64,000 bases of DNA from CAIMWS01 sp964409245 (GCA_964409245.1 CAYPCQ010000019.1:24739-88738); one strand, 5' to 3'; positions 31,880-41,148 are shown, counted from the first letter of the stretch. Program-made: numbers and translations. The notes: generated by a model not told the origin, from the letters alone.

Positions 31880-34242
31880 ACGACACCGCAAACAGTTACC
31901 TGAAGCAGGACCAACCCCGGGAACTCGCAGCCTGGCTGGCCGGAAGGCGGGCCGGCGGGCCGGTGCACCTGGTGGGGGCAGGGGGATGCGGCATGAGCGC
32001 GCTGGGCCATGTGCTCCTGGATTTGGGCTACACCATCACCGGATCGGACCTGGCCGCCAGCCCGGAAACCGCCCAGCTGGAGGGGCGGGGGGCGGTGATC
32101 GCCCAAGGGCACAGTGCCGGGGCGGTCCAGGCTGCGCAGCCCATCCTGGTGGTGTTTTCCTCCGCCATCCGGCCGGATAATCCCGAGCTGGCGGCCGCCC
32201 GGGCGCTGGCGGTGCCGGTGGTGCGCCGCGGGGAGCTGCTGGCCGCGCTGGCCACCGCCGGCCAGGCGGTCTGCGTGGCCGGCATGCACGGCAAGACCAC
32301 CACCTCCGCCCTGCTGGCCTTCGCCCTGGGGAATTTGGGCGCCCGGCCCGGCTACGCGGTGGGGTCGCTCGTCCCGCAGCTGGCGCCCCACGGGAAAGCT
32401 GCGCCGGCCGGCGGTTCCGCTCCCGCCTGGTTCATCCTGGAAACGGATGAAAGCGATGGCACCCTCACCGCCTACCATCCCGCCCACGCCATCCTGCTCA
32501 ACGTGGACGAGGATCACCTCGATCACTTCGGCAGCTTTGACCGGATTGGCCGCGAATTCCAGACCTTTGCCAGCCAGGTGCGGGGCACGGTTTTTTATTC
32601 GGCGGACGATCCCCGGCTCGGGCCGCTGCTGGCCGGCCAGCCGCGGAAAATATCCTGGGGATTCCAGCCCGCCGATTACCAGGTGGTCCAGCACGCCATC
32701 GGTGGCGGTGGTTCCGAATTCGAGCTGAGCCATGGCGGCCAATCGCTGGGCCGGTTTGGCATCCGCCTGATCGGCCGCAGCAATGTGTCCAACGCTGCCG
32801 CCGTGGTCGCGGTCCTGCATCAGCTGGGGTTTGCGCCAGAGGCCATCGCGGAGGCGATCCGCGATTTCCAGGGCGCCGCCCGCCGCCAGCAGGAGCTGTA
32901 TCGGGATGAGTCCGTGCAGGTGTTCGAGGATTACGGGCATCATCCGCAGGAAATCCAGGCCACTCTGGAAGCCTTCCAAGCGGCCCGGCCCGGCCGGCTG
33001 CTGGTGGCTTTCCAGCCGCATCGCCACACCCGCACCCGGGATCTGCTGGATCGCTTTGCCACTTGTTTCGGCCCGGCCGATTGGCTCTGGCTCACGGACA
33101 TCTATGCCGCGGGCGAAGAGCCCCTTCCCGGTGTGACGGGTGAAACGCTCGCCCGGGCGGTGGCCGCCACCGGCCGGCAAGTGAGCTGCATCCCCACGCT
33201 GCCCGCCCTGGAGGAAGCCGTTTCCCAGGCGGTGCGTCCCGGGGATGTGGTGTTGTTCCTCGGGGCGGGGGATATCACCCAAGCCGCCCACCAGCTGGCC
33301 GCGCGGTTGCGCGCCCGGCGCCTGGCCGGCGCCGGGACCATCGGCGGCCAATTGAGCCGGCTGGTGTCGCCCGGGACGGTCATCCGCGGCGGGGAGCCGC
33401 TGGCCAAAAAGACGACCTGGCGGGTGGGCGGCCGGGCGGATTGGTATGTGGAGCCGGCCACGGAGGACGACCTGGCGGCGGTGCTCCAATTCTGCGCCGG
33501 GCGGGATCTGCCGGTGCTGGTCCTGGGCCGGGGCTCGAATCTGCTGGTGCAGGATGGCGGCTGGCGCGGCCTGGTGGTTTGCTTGAACGGTCCCTCCTGG
33601 AGCCGCATCGCCGTCGAGGGGGAGCGCCTCCGCGCCGGGGCCGGGGCGCGGCTGCGGGAGGTGGTCATGACCGCCCGCCGGCACGGGCTGGGCGGCCTGG
33701 AGTTCCTGGAGGGCATACCGGGCAGCTTGGGCGGGGCGCTCCGCATGAACGCCGGGGCCATGGGCGCCAGCTTGTTCCAGGTGCTGGAACAGGTGCGGGC
33801 CATGGATTATTCCGGCCGGGTGGGCGAGCGCGCCGCGGGCCAGATCCCGGTGGCCTACCGCTCCTGCGCCTGGTTCCAGGATCACATCGCCCTGGAGGCG
33901 GTCGTGCGGGCCGTGCCCGCCCCGGTGGAGCAGATCGACGAGATCCTGCGCGGCCACCACCAGCGGCGGTGGCGGACCCAGCCGGCGGCGCCCAGCGCGG
34001 GGTGCGTCTTCAAGAATCCGGCGGGCAGCTCGGCCGGCCGGCTGATCGATGAGCTGGGGCTGAAAGGCCTGCGCGTCGGCGGGGCGCGGGTGTCCGAGGT
34101 GCACGCCAATTTCATCGTCAATGAAGGCCGGGCGGCCGCCCGGGATGTTTTGCGGTTGATCGAGCAGATCCGCGAGCGGGTGCGCGCGGAGCGGGGGATC
34201 GAGCTGGAGCTGGAAATCAAAATTGTCGGGGAGCCGGAATGA
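31876..34242 (+). CDS. murC/murB: Fused UDP-MurNAc:L-Ala ligase and UDP-GlcNAc-enolpyruvate reductase (MurC-MurB)
   Basis: The 788-residue product joins two pathway enzymes. Residues of about 1-485 are MurC: VHLVGAGGCGMSALG, the P-loop GMHGKTTTSAL (from residue 136), ETDESDGTL and EDYGHHPQEI. Residues of about 490-788 are MurB, a FAD reductase: KKTTWRVGGRADW, VLGRGSNLLVQDGG, IPGSLGGALRMNAGA and SAGCVFKNP. At the position of the proton-donating Ser of E. coli MurB this protein has Cys710. MurB makes UDP-MurNAc and MurC adds L-alanine, so the fusion joins consecutive steps. Such fusions are known in this phylum and in chlamydial relatives other Mur fusions occur. It overlaps murG and ddl by ATGA junctions. 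Confidence 0.95.
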   Translation: MNDTANSYLKQDQPRELAAWLAGRRAGGPVHLVGAGGCGMSALGHVLLDLGYTITGSDLAASPETAQLEGRGAVIAQGHSAGAVQAAQPILVVFSSAIRPDNPELAAARALAVPVVRRGELLAALATAGQAVCVAGMHGKTTTSALLAFALGNLGARPGYAVGSLVPQLAPHGKAAPAGGSAPAWFILETDESDGTLTAYHPAHAILLNVDEDHLDHFGSFDRIGREFQTFASQVRGTVFYSADDPRLGPLLAGQPRKISWGFQPADYQVVQHAIGGGGSEFELSHGGQSLGRFGIRLIGRSNVSNAAAVVAVLHQLGFAPEAIAEAIRDFQGAARRQQELYRDESVQVFEDYGHHPQEIQATLEAFQAARPGRLLVAFQPHRHTRTRDLLDRFATCFGPADWLWLTDIYAAGEEPLPGVTGETLARAVAATGRQVSCIPTLPALEEAVSQAVRPGDVVLFLGAGDITQAAHQLAARLRARRLAGAGTIGGQLSRLVSPGTVIRGGEPLAKKTTWRVGGRADWYVEPATEDDLAAVLQFCAGRDLPVLVLGRGSNLLVQDGGWRGLVVCLNGPSWSRIAVEGERLRAGAGARLREVVMTARRHGLGGLEFLEGIPGSLGGALRMNAGAMGASLFQVLEQVRAMDYSGRVGERAAGQIPVAYRSCAWFQDHIALEAVVRAVPAPVEQIDEILRGHHQRRWRTQPAAPSAGCVFKNPAGSSAGRLIDELGLKGLRVGGARVSEVHANFIVNEGRAAARDVLRLIEQIRERVRAERGIELELEIKIVGEPE

Positions 34243-35219
34243 TGACTGACACGCCAAAACCTATCACGCCCGGGCCGGTCACCGTGCTGGCCGGCGGGCC
34301 CTCCGCGGAACGCGAGGTCTCCCTGCGCAGCGGCCAGGCGGTGGCCCAGGCCCTGCGGTCCCTGGGACACCCGGTGGTGGAGCTGGATCCGCGGGAGCCG
34401 GGCTGGATCCTGCCGGCGGGCACGCGCGCGGTGTTCCTGGTTTTGCACGGCACCTACGGGGAGGACGGCACCGTCCAGGCCGCCCTGGAAAAGACCGGCG
34501 TGCCGTACACCGGGTGCGGGCCGGAAGCCAGCCGGATCGCCTTCGACAAAGCCCTGACCAAGGACCGCTGCGTGGCGGCGGGCGTGCCCACCGCCCCCTT
34601 CCGGGTGCTGCGCCGGGCGGACGAGCCGTGGCCGGTGGGCTGGCGGCCGCCGGTGGTGCTGAAGCCGGTCCGCCAAGGCTCGAGCATCGGCCTCCAATTT
34701 GTGGACACCCGGGAGGCCTGGGAGGAGGCGGTGCGGGCGGCTTTCGCCTTCGACTCCGAGGTGCTCGTGGAGGAGCGCGTTTTCGGGCGGGAGCTGACGG
34801 TGGGTATTCTCGGTGGCCAGGTGCTGCCGGTGGTGGAGATCCGCCCCCGGCAGGGCGCCTATGACTACCATAATAAATACACCTCCGGGGCCACGGAGTA
34901 TTTCTGCCCCGCCCCGCTGGCGCCGGAGGTGGAGGCCCGCGTGCAAGCGGCGGCCTGGGAGGTCTTCCGGGCGGTGGGCGGCCGGGATTATGCGCGGGTG
35001 GATGTATTGCTGCGGGAGAATGGTCAGCCGGTGGTGCTGGAGGTCAACACGCTGCCTGGCATGACCGAGACCAGCCTGCTGCCCAAGGCGGCCGCCGCCG
35101 CGGGCCTCGGCTACCCACAATTGTGCCAGCGCATGCTCGAATTGGCGCTGGGCCGGCCGCCGGCCGGAAAATCCGGCGCTGCCGATACCTTGAGAAAGGC
35201 CAGTCATGGGATGGTTTAA
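34239..35219 (+). CDS. ddl: D-alanine:D-alanine ligase
   Basis: The 326-residue ATP-grasp product shows the Ddl N-terminus VLAGGPSAEREVSLRSG, LHGTYGEDGTVQ, PVRQGSSIGLQFV, and the C-terminal VLEVNTLPGMTETSLLPKAA. It makes the D-Ala-D-Ala dipeptide used by MurF. The start ATG (first of two) overlaps the murB stop. The end overlaps the start of ftsQ by 14 nt. The length is slightly above the usual minimum for DdlB-type enzymes. Confidence 0.95.
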   Translation: MMTDTPKPITPGPVTVLAGGPSAEREVSLRSGQAVAQALRSLGHPVVELDPREPGWILPAGTRAVFLVLHGTYGEDGTVQAALEKTGVPYTGCGPEASRIAFDKALTKDRCVAAGVPTAPFRVLRRADEPWPVGWRPPVVLKPVRQGSSIGLQFVDTREAWEEAVRAAFAFDSEVLVEERVFGRELTVGILGGQVLPVVEIRPRQGAYDYHNKYTSGATEYFCPAPLAPEVEARVQAAAWEVFRAVGGRDYARVDVLLRENGQPVVLEVNTLPGMTETSLLPKAAAAAGLGYPQLCQRMLELALGRPPAGKSGAADTLRKASHGMV

Positions 35220-36177
35220 ATCGAAAAAAAACCGGCGTTTCCAGCGGGAGGAAATCCTCGATGTCCGCGTGGAGACCAAACCCGCCCGCCGGAAGCGCTG
35301 GCGGATGATCCTCGGGCCGCTGGGCGCGGCGGTGCTCACCGTCGCCCTCGGCTACGGCCTCTGGGTGGGGGGCGGCGAGGCCTACCAGAAGTTCATTCTC
35401 CGCAACGATGCCCTGGCCATCCGCAACCTGGAAATCCAGACCGATGGCATCCTCACCGCCGGCCAGATCCGCCAGTGGGCGGGCGTCAAAGAGGGCGATT
35501 GCTCGCTGGAGCTGGACCTGGGGCGGATCAAGCGCAACCTGGAGCTGGCCCCGGTGGTCCGGGAAGTTTCCGTGGAACGGATCCTGCCGGCCACGCTGCA
35601 ATTGCGGGTGCGGGAGCGGCGGCCCGTGGCGCGGGCGCACGTGCTCGCCCCGCTGCCGGATGAGGGGGGCTTCACGCTTTCCGTCTATCTGCTGGATGCC
35701 GAGGGCTACGTGATGCTGCCGCAGGATTTCCGGCCCGGCTCGGTGGTGGCGCCGCCGGACCTGGAATCCATGGTGATCATCACCGGGCTGAAGAACCCGG
35801 ACCTGCGGCCGGGCCACCCGGTGGCCTCCAAACAGGTGTTCGCCGTCCTGCGGCTGATGGAAGCCTTCGAAGGCTCCGCCATGTACCCGCTGGTGGATCT
35901 GGAGCGTGTGGATATCTCCACGCCGGAGGTTCTCCGGGCTTTCACCGGCCAGGGCGCGCAGATCACTCTGGGCCTCGACCGGTTCGATCCCCAGCTGCTC
36001 CGCTGGCAGGCCATCCACCAGTTCGGCCTGACGGTCGGCAAATCCATCGCCAGCGTGGACCTTTCCATCACCAACAATCTGCCGGTCTTGTGGTCCGAGG
36101 CGGGGCTGGTTCCGCCCGTGAAGAGCAAGACCCCGAAAAACCCTTATCCCGGGAGGAATAATGTTCAGCGCGGATAA
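35206..36177 (+). CDS. ftsQ: Division protein FtsQ
   Basis: The 323-residue product has a basic cytoplasmic tip (MGWFKSKKNRRFQREE), one membrane helix (about residues 40-60), then a POTRA domain (NLEIQTDGILTAGQIRQWAGV ... in shorter terms LTAGQIRQWAGVKEG) and the FtsQ beta domain. The SVERILPATLQLRVRERRP segment is typical. FtsQ recruits FtsL and FtsB. The start lies within the end of ddl, next to GAAAGG; the end overlaps ftsA by 17 nt. The C-terminal part is long compared with E. coli FtsQ (276 residues). Confidence 0.88.
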   Translation: MGWFKSKKNRRFQREEILDVRVETKPARRKRWRMILGPLGAAVLTVALGYGLWVGGGEAYQKFILRNDALAIRNLEIQTDGILTAGQIRQWAGVKEGDCSLELDLGRIKRNLELAPVVREVSVERILPATLQLRVRERRPVARAHVLAPLPDEGGFTLSVYLLDAEGYVMLPQDFRPGSVVAPPDLESMVIITGLKNPDLRPGHPVASKQVFAVLRLMEAFEGSAMYPLVDLERVDISTPEVLRAFTGQGAQITLGLDRFDPQLLRWQAIHQFGLTVGKSIASVDLSITNNLPVLWSEAGLVPPVKSKTPKNPYPGRNNVQRG

Positions 36178-37384
36178 TATCGTGGTGGGCCTGGAGGCTG
36201 GCACCGCCAAGATCTGTGTGATCGTGGGCGAAGTCCTGGACAACGATAACGTCAACATCATCGGCATCGGCCAGGCCCGGTCGCGGGCCGTCCGCAAGGG
36301 GGAGGTGGTGGACGCTGCCACCCTGGGCGAGGATCTGCGCAACGCCATCGTGGAGGCCGAGCAGATGGCGGATGTGGAGGTGCGCAGCGTGTTCCTGGGC
36401 GTCACCGGCAACCATATCCAGTGCATCAACAACCGCGGCCTGCACACCGTCCTCTCCCCGGACCGCGTGGTGACCCGGGAGGATGTGCAGGATGTGGTCA
36501 AAAACGCCAAGGCGATCAACCTGCCCCCCGGCGGCCATGTGGTCCACGCCGTCCGCCAGCATTACACCGTCGATAACCAGCGCGACATCGAAAATCCGGA
36601 GGGCATGGCCGGCGGCCGCCTGGAGGTGGACATGCATGTGATCCACGGCCAGATCACCCGCCTGGAGAATCCCATCCGCGCCGTGCGCGGCCTGCAGCTG
36701 ATAGTGGATGCCCTGGTGTTCAACGGCCTGGCTTCCACCCTTGCCCTGCTGAGCCACGAGCAGAAGCAGCTCGGCGCCCTGGTGATTGATCTCGGCGCGG
36801 GCGCCACCGAGTATGTGGTGTGCGCCAACGGCATCGTCAAGCACTCCGGCGTGCTGGCCGTGGGCGGCGACCACGTCACCAACGACCTCGCCGTGGGGCT
36901 CAAGCTGCCCCTGCACCTGGCTGAGGAGCTGAAGAAACGCAAGGGCCGCGCCATGATGGACGAAGCCATGGCGGGCCAGAACATCTCCCTGACCAGCGAG
37001 CTGGGCCTGCCCGAGAAGCTGGTCAACCTGGAGCATTTGGGCCTGATCATGACCGCCCGGCTGGAGGAGATCTTCGAGCTGATCCTGGAGGACGTGGCCC
37101 AGGCCGGCGTGCTGGAGGATATCACCGCGGGCGTGTTCCTCTGCGGCGGCGGCGTGCGCATCCCGGACATCGTGCCGCTGGCCAGGCATTTTTTCCAGCT
37201 GCCGGTTTGTGTCGGGCGCGTGAACGGGGTGAGCGGCATCCCCTCGAGCCTGGACCAGCCGGAGTTCGCCACCGCCATCGGCCTGGCGCGGTATGGCGCG
37301 CTTCAGTGGAAGCAGCAGCGGTGCCAGAAATCCTTTGGGCAGGGCCTCCGCAGCCGGCTCAGCCAGATCTTCAAACGCGCTTGA
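36161..37384 (+). CDS. ftsA: Division protein FtsA
   Basis: The 407-residue product is an actin-like ATPase: IVVGLEAGTAKICVIVGEV (phosphate loop), the SHS2 (1C) domain near residues 80-160, VIDLGAGATEYVV (second phosphate loop) and FLCGGGVRIPDI (adenosine site). It ends with a basic amphipathic helix (LRSRLSQIFKRA) like the FtsA membrane-targeting sequence. FtsA links FtsZ filaments to the membrane. A strong GGGAGGAAT precedes the ATG. It lies 2 bp before ftsZ, whose product keeps the FtsA-binding peptide. Confidence 0.94.
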   Translation: MFSADNIVVGLEAGTAKICVIVGEVLDNDNVNIIGIGQARSRAVRKGEVVDAATLGEDLRNAIVEAEQMADVEVRSVFLGVTGNHIQCINNRGLHTVLSPDRVVTREDVQDVVKNAKAINLPPGGHVVHAVRQHYTVDNQRDIENPEGMAGGRLEVDMHVIHGQITRLENPIRAVRGLQLIVDALVFNGLASTLALLSHEQKQLGALVIDLGAGATEYVVCANGIVKHSGVLAVGGDHVTNDLAVGLKLPLHLAEELKKRKGRAMMDEAMAGQNISLTSELGLPEKLVNLEHLGLIMTARLEEIFELILEDVAQAGVLEDITAGVFLCGGGVRIPDIVPLARHFFQLPVCVGRVNGVSGIPSSLDQPEFATAIGLARYGALQWKQQRCQKSFGQGLRSRLSQIFKRA

Positions 37385-37386
37385 TT

Positions 37387-38694
37387 ATGCATGACCTGAA
37401 TTCCCTTGTTCCCGCCGGCCACCGGCCGTTCAAAGTCCAGTGCTTCGGCCTGGGCGACGCCGGCTGCCGCGTGGTGGAGCACTTGTCCGCCCTGGATCTC
37501 CAGGGCATCTCCTTCATCGCCGCCAACACGGACGCCCGCTCCCTCGCGCAGTGCTCCGCCAGCCAGAAATTCCAGCTCGGCGCCCAGCTCACCCGCGGGC
37601 TCAGCACGGGCGGCGATTTCAACCTGGCCATGAGCGCCGCCGAGAAGGACGCCTCCGGCCTCAGCCGCCTCTGCGAGGGGGCGGACCTGGTGTTCATCAT
37701 CGCCGGCCTGGGCGGCGGCACCGGCGCCGGGGCCGGCCCGGTGCTGGCCCGCGTGGCCCGCGAGGCGGGCGCCCTGGCGCTGGCCTTCGCCATCCTGCCG
37801 TTCGATTGCGAGGGGCAGAGCCGGGTGAGCCAGGCCCGGCATCACCTGCGCCTGCTCCAGCGCGCGGCCGACGGCGTCATCTGCCTCTCCAACCAGAAGC
37901 TCGCCTCCCTGGTCAGCCCCCACGCCAGCCTCGTCGAGACCTTCCAGGCCAGCCATGAGCTGCTCGCCCAGGGCCTGCGCGGCATCTGGCGCCTGCTCAC
38001 GCGCCCGGGCCTCATCCAGCTGGATTTCGCCCACCTGGCCTCCACCCTCCGCGGCAAGCACTCCGCCAGCGCCTTCGCCGTCGCCGAAGCCCGCGGGCCC
38101 GACCGCGTGGCCGACGCCATCGACAAGCTCCTGCAGAATCCGTTCCTCGACCAGGGCCAGCTCCTGGCCGATTCCGAGACCGTCCTGCTGAGCCTTTCCG
38201 CCGGGGAAAGCCTGACCATTATGGAGATCAACCGGCTCGTCGAGGCCATCAACCACCACACCGGCCACGCCTGCCTCACCCTGGGCACCTGCATCGATGA
38301 ATCCCTGGGCGACCGCCTGGAGGTGACGCTCATCACCACCGCCCGCGGCCAGTCCCTTGGCCCCGCCGCCGAGCCGGACCCCGGGGCCGCGCTGCCCGGA
38401 ACCGATTTCGACCTCGAGACCCAGCTCGCCACCTCGGAGCAGGCCCCCGCGCGGCCCTCCACCCGCTGCCTCCCGCCGCCCCCGGAGCTGACCTCCGACC
38501 AGAAACACGCGCTCCTCGGCCGCCCGGGCAGCGTCATCTCCCGGATCAACAAGGCCCTGCCCCGGCAGCTCCAGATCCAGCTGCCCCTGGATATCATCAG
38601 CAAGGGCCGGTTCGAGAAAAGCGAGCCTATCATCCGCCGCGGCGAGGATCTCGACCTCCCCACCTTCAAGCGCCGCGGCCTGGTGCTGAACTGA
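37387..38694 (+). CDS. ftsZ: Divergent cell division protein FtsZ
   Basis: The 435-residue product aligns with FtsZ along its core, including AANTDARSL, GADLVFIIAGLGGGTGAG, LTRPGLIQLDFAHL and a C-terminal GEDLDLPTFKRRG like the conserved peptide that binds FtsA. Several key positions differ. The usual GGGGGN glycine loop reads GDAGCR (residues 23-28). The tubulin signature reads GGGTGAG instead of GGGTGTG or GGGTGSG (residues 109-115). In the T7 loop, Asn207 and Asp212 of E. coli correspond to Gln211 and His216, with Asp213 kept. GTP hydrolysis may therefore be slow or absent. The C-terminal linker is Pro/Glu-rich, residues of about 335-415. Position after ftsA leaves no doubt about identity. 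Confidence 0.93.
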   Translation: MHDLNSLVPAGHRPFKVQCFGLGDAGCRVVEHLSALDLQGISFIAANTDARSLAQCSASQKFQLGAQLTRGLSTGGDFNLAMSAAEKDASGLSRLCEGADLVFIIAGLGGGTGAGAGPVLARVAREAGALALAFAILPFDCEGQSRVSQARHHLRLLQRAADGVICLSNQKLASLVSPHASLVETFQASHELLAQGLRGIWRLLTRPGLIQLDFAHLASTLRGKHSASAFAVAEARGPDRVADAIDKLLQNPFLDQGQLLADSETVLLSLSAGESLTIMEINRLVEAINHHTGHACLTLGTCIDESLGDRLEVTLITTARGQSLGPAAEPDPGAALPGTDFDLETQLATSEQAPARPSTRCLPPPPELTSDQKHALLGRPGSVISRINKALPRQLQIQLPLDIISKGRFEKSEPIIRRGEDLDLPTFKRRGLVLN

Positions 38695-38697
38695 CCC

Positions 38698-39597
38698 ATG
38701 AGCCTGCCGCCCCCGGCCGATCCCCCCGCCTCCGGGTTCCGCCTGGTGCAGCTGGCGGGGGGGGCCTTCAGCCTCCGGTCCCTGGCCCACCAGGAGACCT
38801 TCCATCCCGTCCTCGGCCCGGCCCGCGAGGCCGAGGCCCTCTACCTCAACCAGCTAGCCCTGCGCAGCCGCCTCCTCCAGGAGCCGGCCGGGTTCGCCAT
38901 CTGGGATGTGGGCCTGGGGGCCGCCGGCAACGCCCTCGCCATCCTCCACGCCACCCGGGAGCTCGAGATCCCGCTCCACCTCGCCAGCTTCGACTGCACG
39001 CTCGAGCCGCTCGAGTTCGCCCTGGAGCATGCCGGCCGCCTCGGCTATTTCGGCGATTACGCCCCCCACCTGCGCCGGCTCATCGCCGAGGGCGGGATCG
39101 AATTCCGCAACGGTCGCCAGCCGGTCCGCTGGGAGCTGCACCGCGGCGATTTCCCCGCCCTCCTGGCCCCCGCCCCGGATGGCTCCCTCACCCCGGCCAG
39201 CCCCTCCCCCCGCGCCATCCTGTGGGACGCCTACTCCCCCGCCACCAACCCCGCCATGTGGACCCTGCCGCTGTTCGCCCTGCTCCACCGGCGCCTGGAC
39301 CCCGCGGTGCCCTGCAGCCTGGCCACCTACTCCCGCAGCACCATGCTCCGCGCCACCTTGCTGCTGGCCGGCTTTTACGTGGGCCATGGCCACGCCACCG
39401 GCGAGAAGGAGGAGACCACCGTGGCCGCCACCCACCCGCACCTGGTCGGCGAGCCGCTCGGCCAGCGCTGGCTCCAGCGCGTCAGCCAGTCCACCTGCGC
39501 CGAGCCTCTCCGCACCCCGGCCTACTCCCGCGCCCCCATCTCCCCCGCCTCCTGGCAGGCCCTCGTGCAGCACCCCCAGTTCCAGGCGGGCGCCTGA
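38698..39597 (+). CDS. MnmC-like SAM-dependent methyltransferase
   Basis: The 299-residue product resembles the methyltransferase domain of MnmC (Methyltransf_30): LNQLALRSRLL, the SAM-binding IWDVGLGAAGNALAIL, and ILWDAYSPATNPAMWTLPL. In MnmC this domain finishes the 5-methylaminomethyl group of 2-thiouridine at tRNA position 34; the oxidoreductase half is absent here. Base composition is extremely C-rich at third positions, like the adjacent ftsZ. It begins 3 bp after the ftsZ stop, so it is almost certainly co-transcribed with the division genes. Whether its substrate is tRNA is not known. Confidence 0.8.
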   Translation: MSLPPPADPPASGFRLVQLAGGAFSLRSLAHQETFHPVLGPAREAEALYLNQLALRSRLLQEPAGFAIWDVGLGAAGNALAILHATRELEIPLHLASFDCTLEPLEFALEHAGRLGYFGDYAPHLRRLIAEGGIEFRNGRQPVRWELHRGDFPALLAPAPDGSLTPASPSPRAILWDAYSPATNPAMWTLPLFALLHRRLDPAVPCSLATYSRSTMLRATLLLAGFYVGHGHATGEKEETTVAATHPHLVGEPLGQRWLQRVSQSTCAEPLRTPAYSRAPISPASWQALVQHPQFQAGA

Positions 39598-40004
39598 GCC
39601 GTTCCTCTGCAGTTGGGATGGATGTGGTTGCGCCGCAGTTTTTTGGCAAGACGAGGAGTGAGCATATCCTTCACGGTCTGTTATTGAGAGAGGAACGAAA
39701 AAGACTTTGCGCAAAAAGATCCCGCAAAAACGACCGGCCCAATTGCGTGGACGCGGCTTGGCAAATAGTGCAAAAAAGGTCTCCTAAGCCGGGGGGGGCT
39801 GCATCTCCGCAATTTCATTTCAGGAGGCGGGCATCGGTCCAGTCGGCGTGGTCACCGTCCAAGGGCGCAGGCTCGGCTTTAACCAATTCCTGCCGGAACT
39901 CTCCACCGCCGCCTTCCGCTGCCCCTCCGGCACCCAGCACGATTACGCGGAGTGCGCTCAAACCCGGAAAAGGAAGGGAAAAACAGGCCGGCCTCGTTGG
40001 TGCG
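39598..40004. other. Intergenic stretch between convergent genes, nothing recognised
   Basis: About 400 bp between the methyltransferase gene (plus) and trpD (minus). No terminator with a T-run is visible. Short frames on both strands have no domain or plausible start. A minus-strand frame (39815-40069) has an unusually protein-like end (EFRQELVKAEPAPLDG) and might be a gene remnant, but this is weak. Confidence 0.4.
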
Positions 40005-41060
40005 CTAATCTGAAATGGCCTGCGAAGCCTGAACCAGTTCCTCGAGTTTGGCGATGGCCGCGCCCCCATCGATCAATTGCGCGGCCTGGTCCCAGCCCTC
40101 AGTAATGGAGCTGGTTTTGCCCGCCGCCCAGAGCGCGGCGCCGGCATTCAGCAAGACTGCGTCGCGCTTGGGGCCGCGATCAGCGCCGCTCAGCACCCCG
40201 CGCACCAGGAGGGCGTTGGCCTGGCGATCCGCCCCTTTCAAATCCTCCAGCGTGGCTTTTTGGAAGGGGAGGCCAGCCATCAGGCCCGTGGAAACGGCCA
40301 GCCCGCGGGATTGGTAAAATTCGGCGATGGTGTTTTCACCGAGGGTGGATAATTCATCCATGTGGCTGGCGCCGGCCTGGCCGCAGACGACGAGGCCGCG
40401 CTGAACGCCCAGCGTCTGCAGCACCCGGGCGAAAGGCTCGCAATAGGCGGGGGCGGCCACCCCCACCAGCTGGGCGAAAGGCCGGGCGGGATTCAACAGC
40501 GGCCCGAGGAAATTAAAGATGGTGCGCTGGCCGCGCGCGGCGCAGAGCTTGCGGGCGGGGGCAATATGCTTGAACGCCGGGTGGAAACGGGGAGCGAACA
40601 AAAAGACGAATTGATGGTCACGCAGGAAGGCGGCGGCCTGCCCGGGCGTGAGGTCGATGCGGATGCCCAAAGCCTCCAGCACATCGGCCGAGCCGGAGAG
40701 GGAGGTGATGGCCCGGTTGCCGTGCTTGGCCACCGGGATGCCGGCGGCGGCGGCGATGATCGCCGAGGAGGTGGAAATGTTGAAGGTGCCGAGCTGGTCG
40801 CCCCCGGTGCCCACGACGTCCAGCAGGCCCGCGGCGCGGACGGAGGCGGCGATGGGCACGGGCACGGATTTATTCCGCAGCTCCATGGCAAAGGCGGCGA
40901 TCTCCTCCACGGTTTCCCCTTTGGCCGCGAGGGCGCTCAGGAAATCCGCCTTGGGTTCGGGCGCCACCGTTTCCCCGGCGAGATGATCGATGGCGAGGAT
41001 GACCTGTTCGTTGGATAACGAAATCCCGCCGCGCAACTGTTCAGTTAATTGGTCCAGCAC
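40005..41060 (-). CDS. trpD: Anthranilate phosphoribosyltransferase TrpD
   Basis: The 351-residue product shows the TrpD signatures DVVGTGGDQLGTFNIST (phosphoribosyl-pyrophosphate loop), AKHGNRAITSLSGSADVLEA, and FNFLGPLLNPARP. It transfers a phosphoribosyl group to anthranilate in tryptophan synthesis. The length is normal. No other trp gene is present nearby, so the pathway genes are scattered or in another cluster. A nfo gene lies 88 bp upstream on the same strand. Confidence 0.96.
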   Translation of the reverse strand: MLDQLTEQLRGGISLSNEQVILAIDHLAGETVAPEPKADFLSALAAKGETVEEIAAFAMELRNKSVPVPIAASVRAAGLLDVVGTGGDQLGTFNISTSSAIIAAAAGIPVAKHGNRAITSLSGSADVLEALGIRIDLTPGQAAAFLRDHQFVFLFAPRFHPAFKHIAPARKLCAARGQRTIFNFLGPLLNPARPFAQLVGVAAPAYCEPFARVLQTLGVQRGLVVCGQAGASHMDELSTLGENTIAEFYQSRGLAVSTGLMAGLPFQKATLEDLKGADRQANALLVRGVLSGADRGPKRDAVLLNAGAALWAAGKTSSITEGWDQAAQLIDGGAAIAKLEELVQASQAISD

Positions 41061-41148
41061 ACCCTCATCCTACGCGGGGCGCTGGCTTTTGCCAAGCGGT
41101 CCCATTCGGCCCAATCCGGCCGCGGGAATCCCGCTGAGGGCGGAATGA

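Noticed and set aside
39980..40000. Terminator at the AGGCCGGCCT palindrome
   Set aside because: The palindrome has no room for a loop, so a hairpin cannot form properly despite the T-run on the minus strand.
39815..40069. Minus-strand frame between the methyltransferase gene and trpD
   Set aside because: Looks protein-like only near its end and overlaps the trpD C-terminus; no domain and no start signal.
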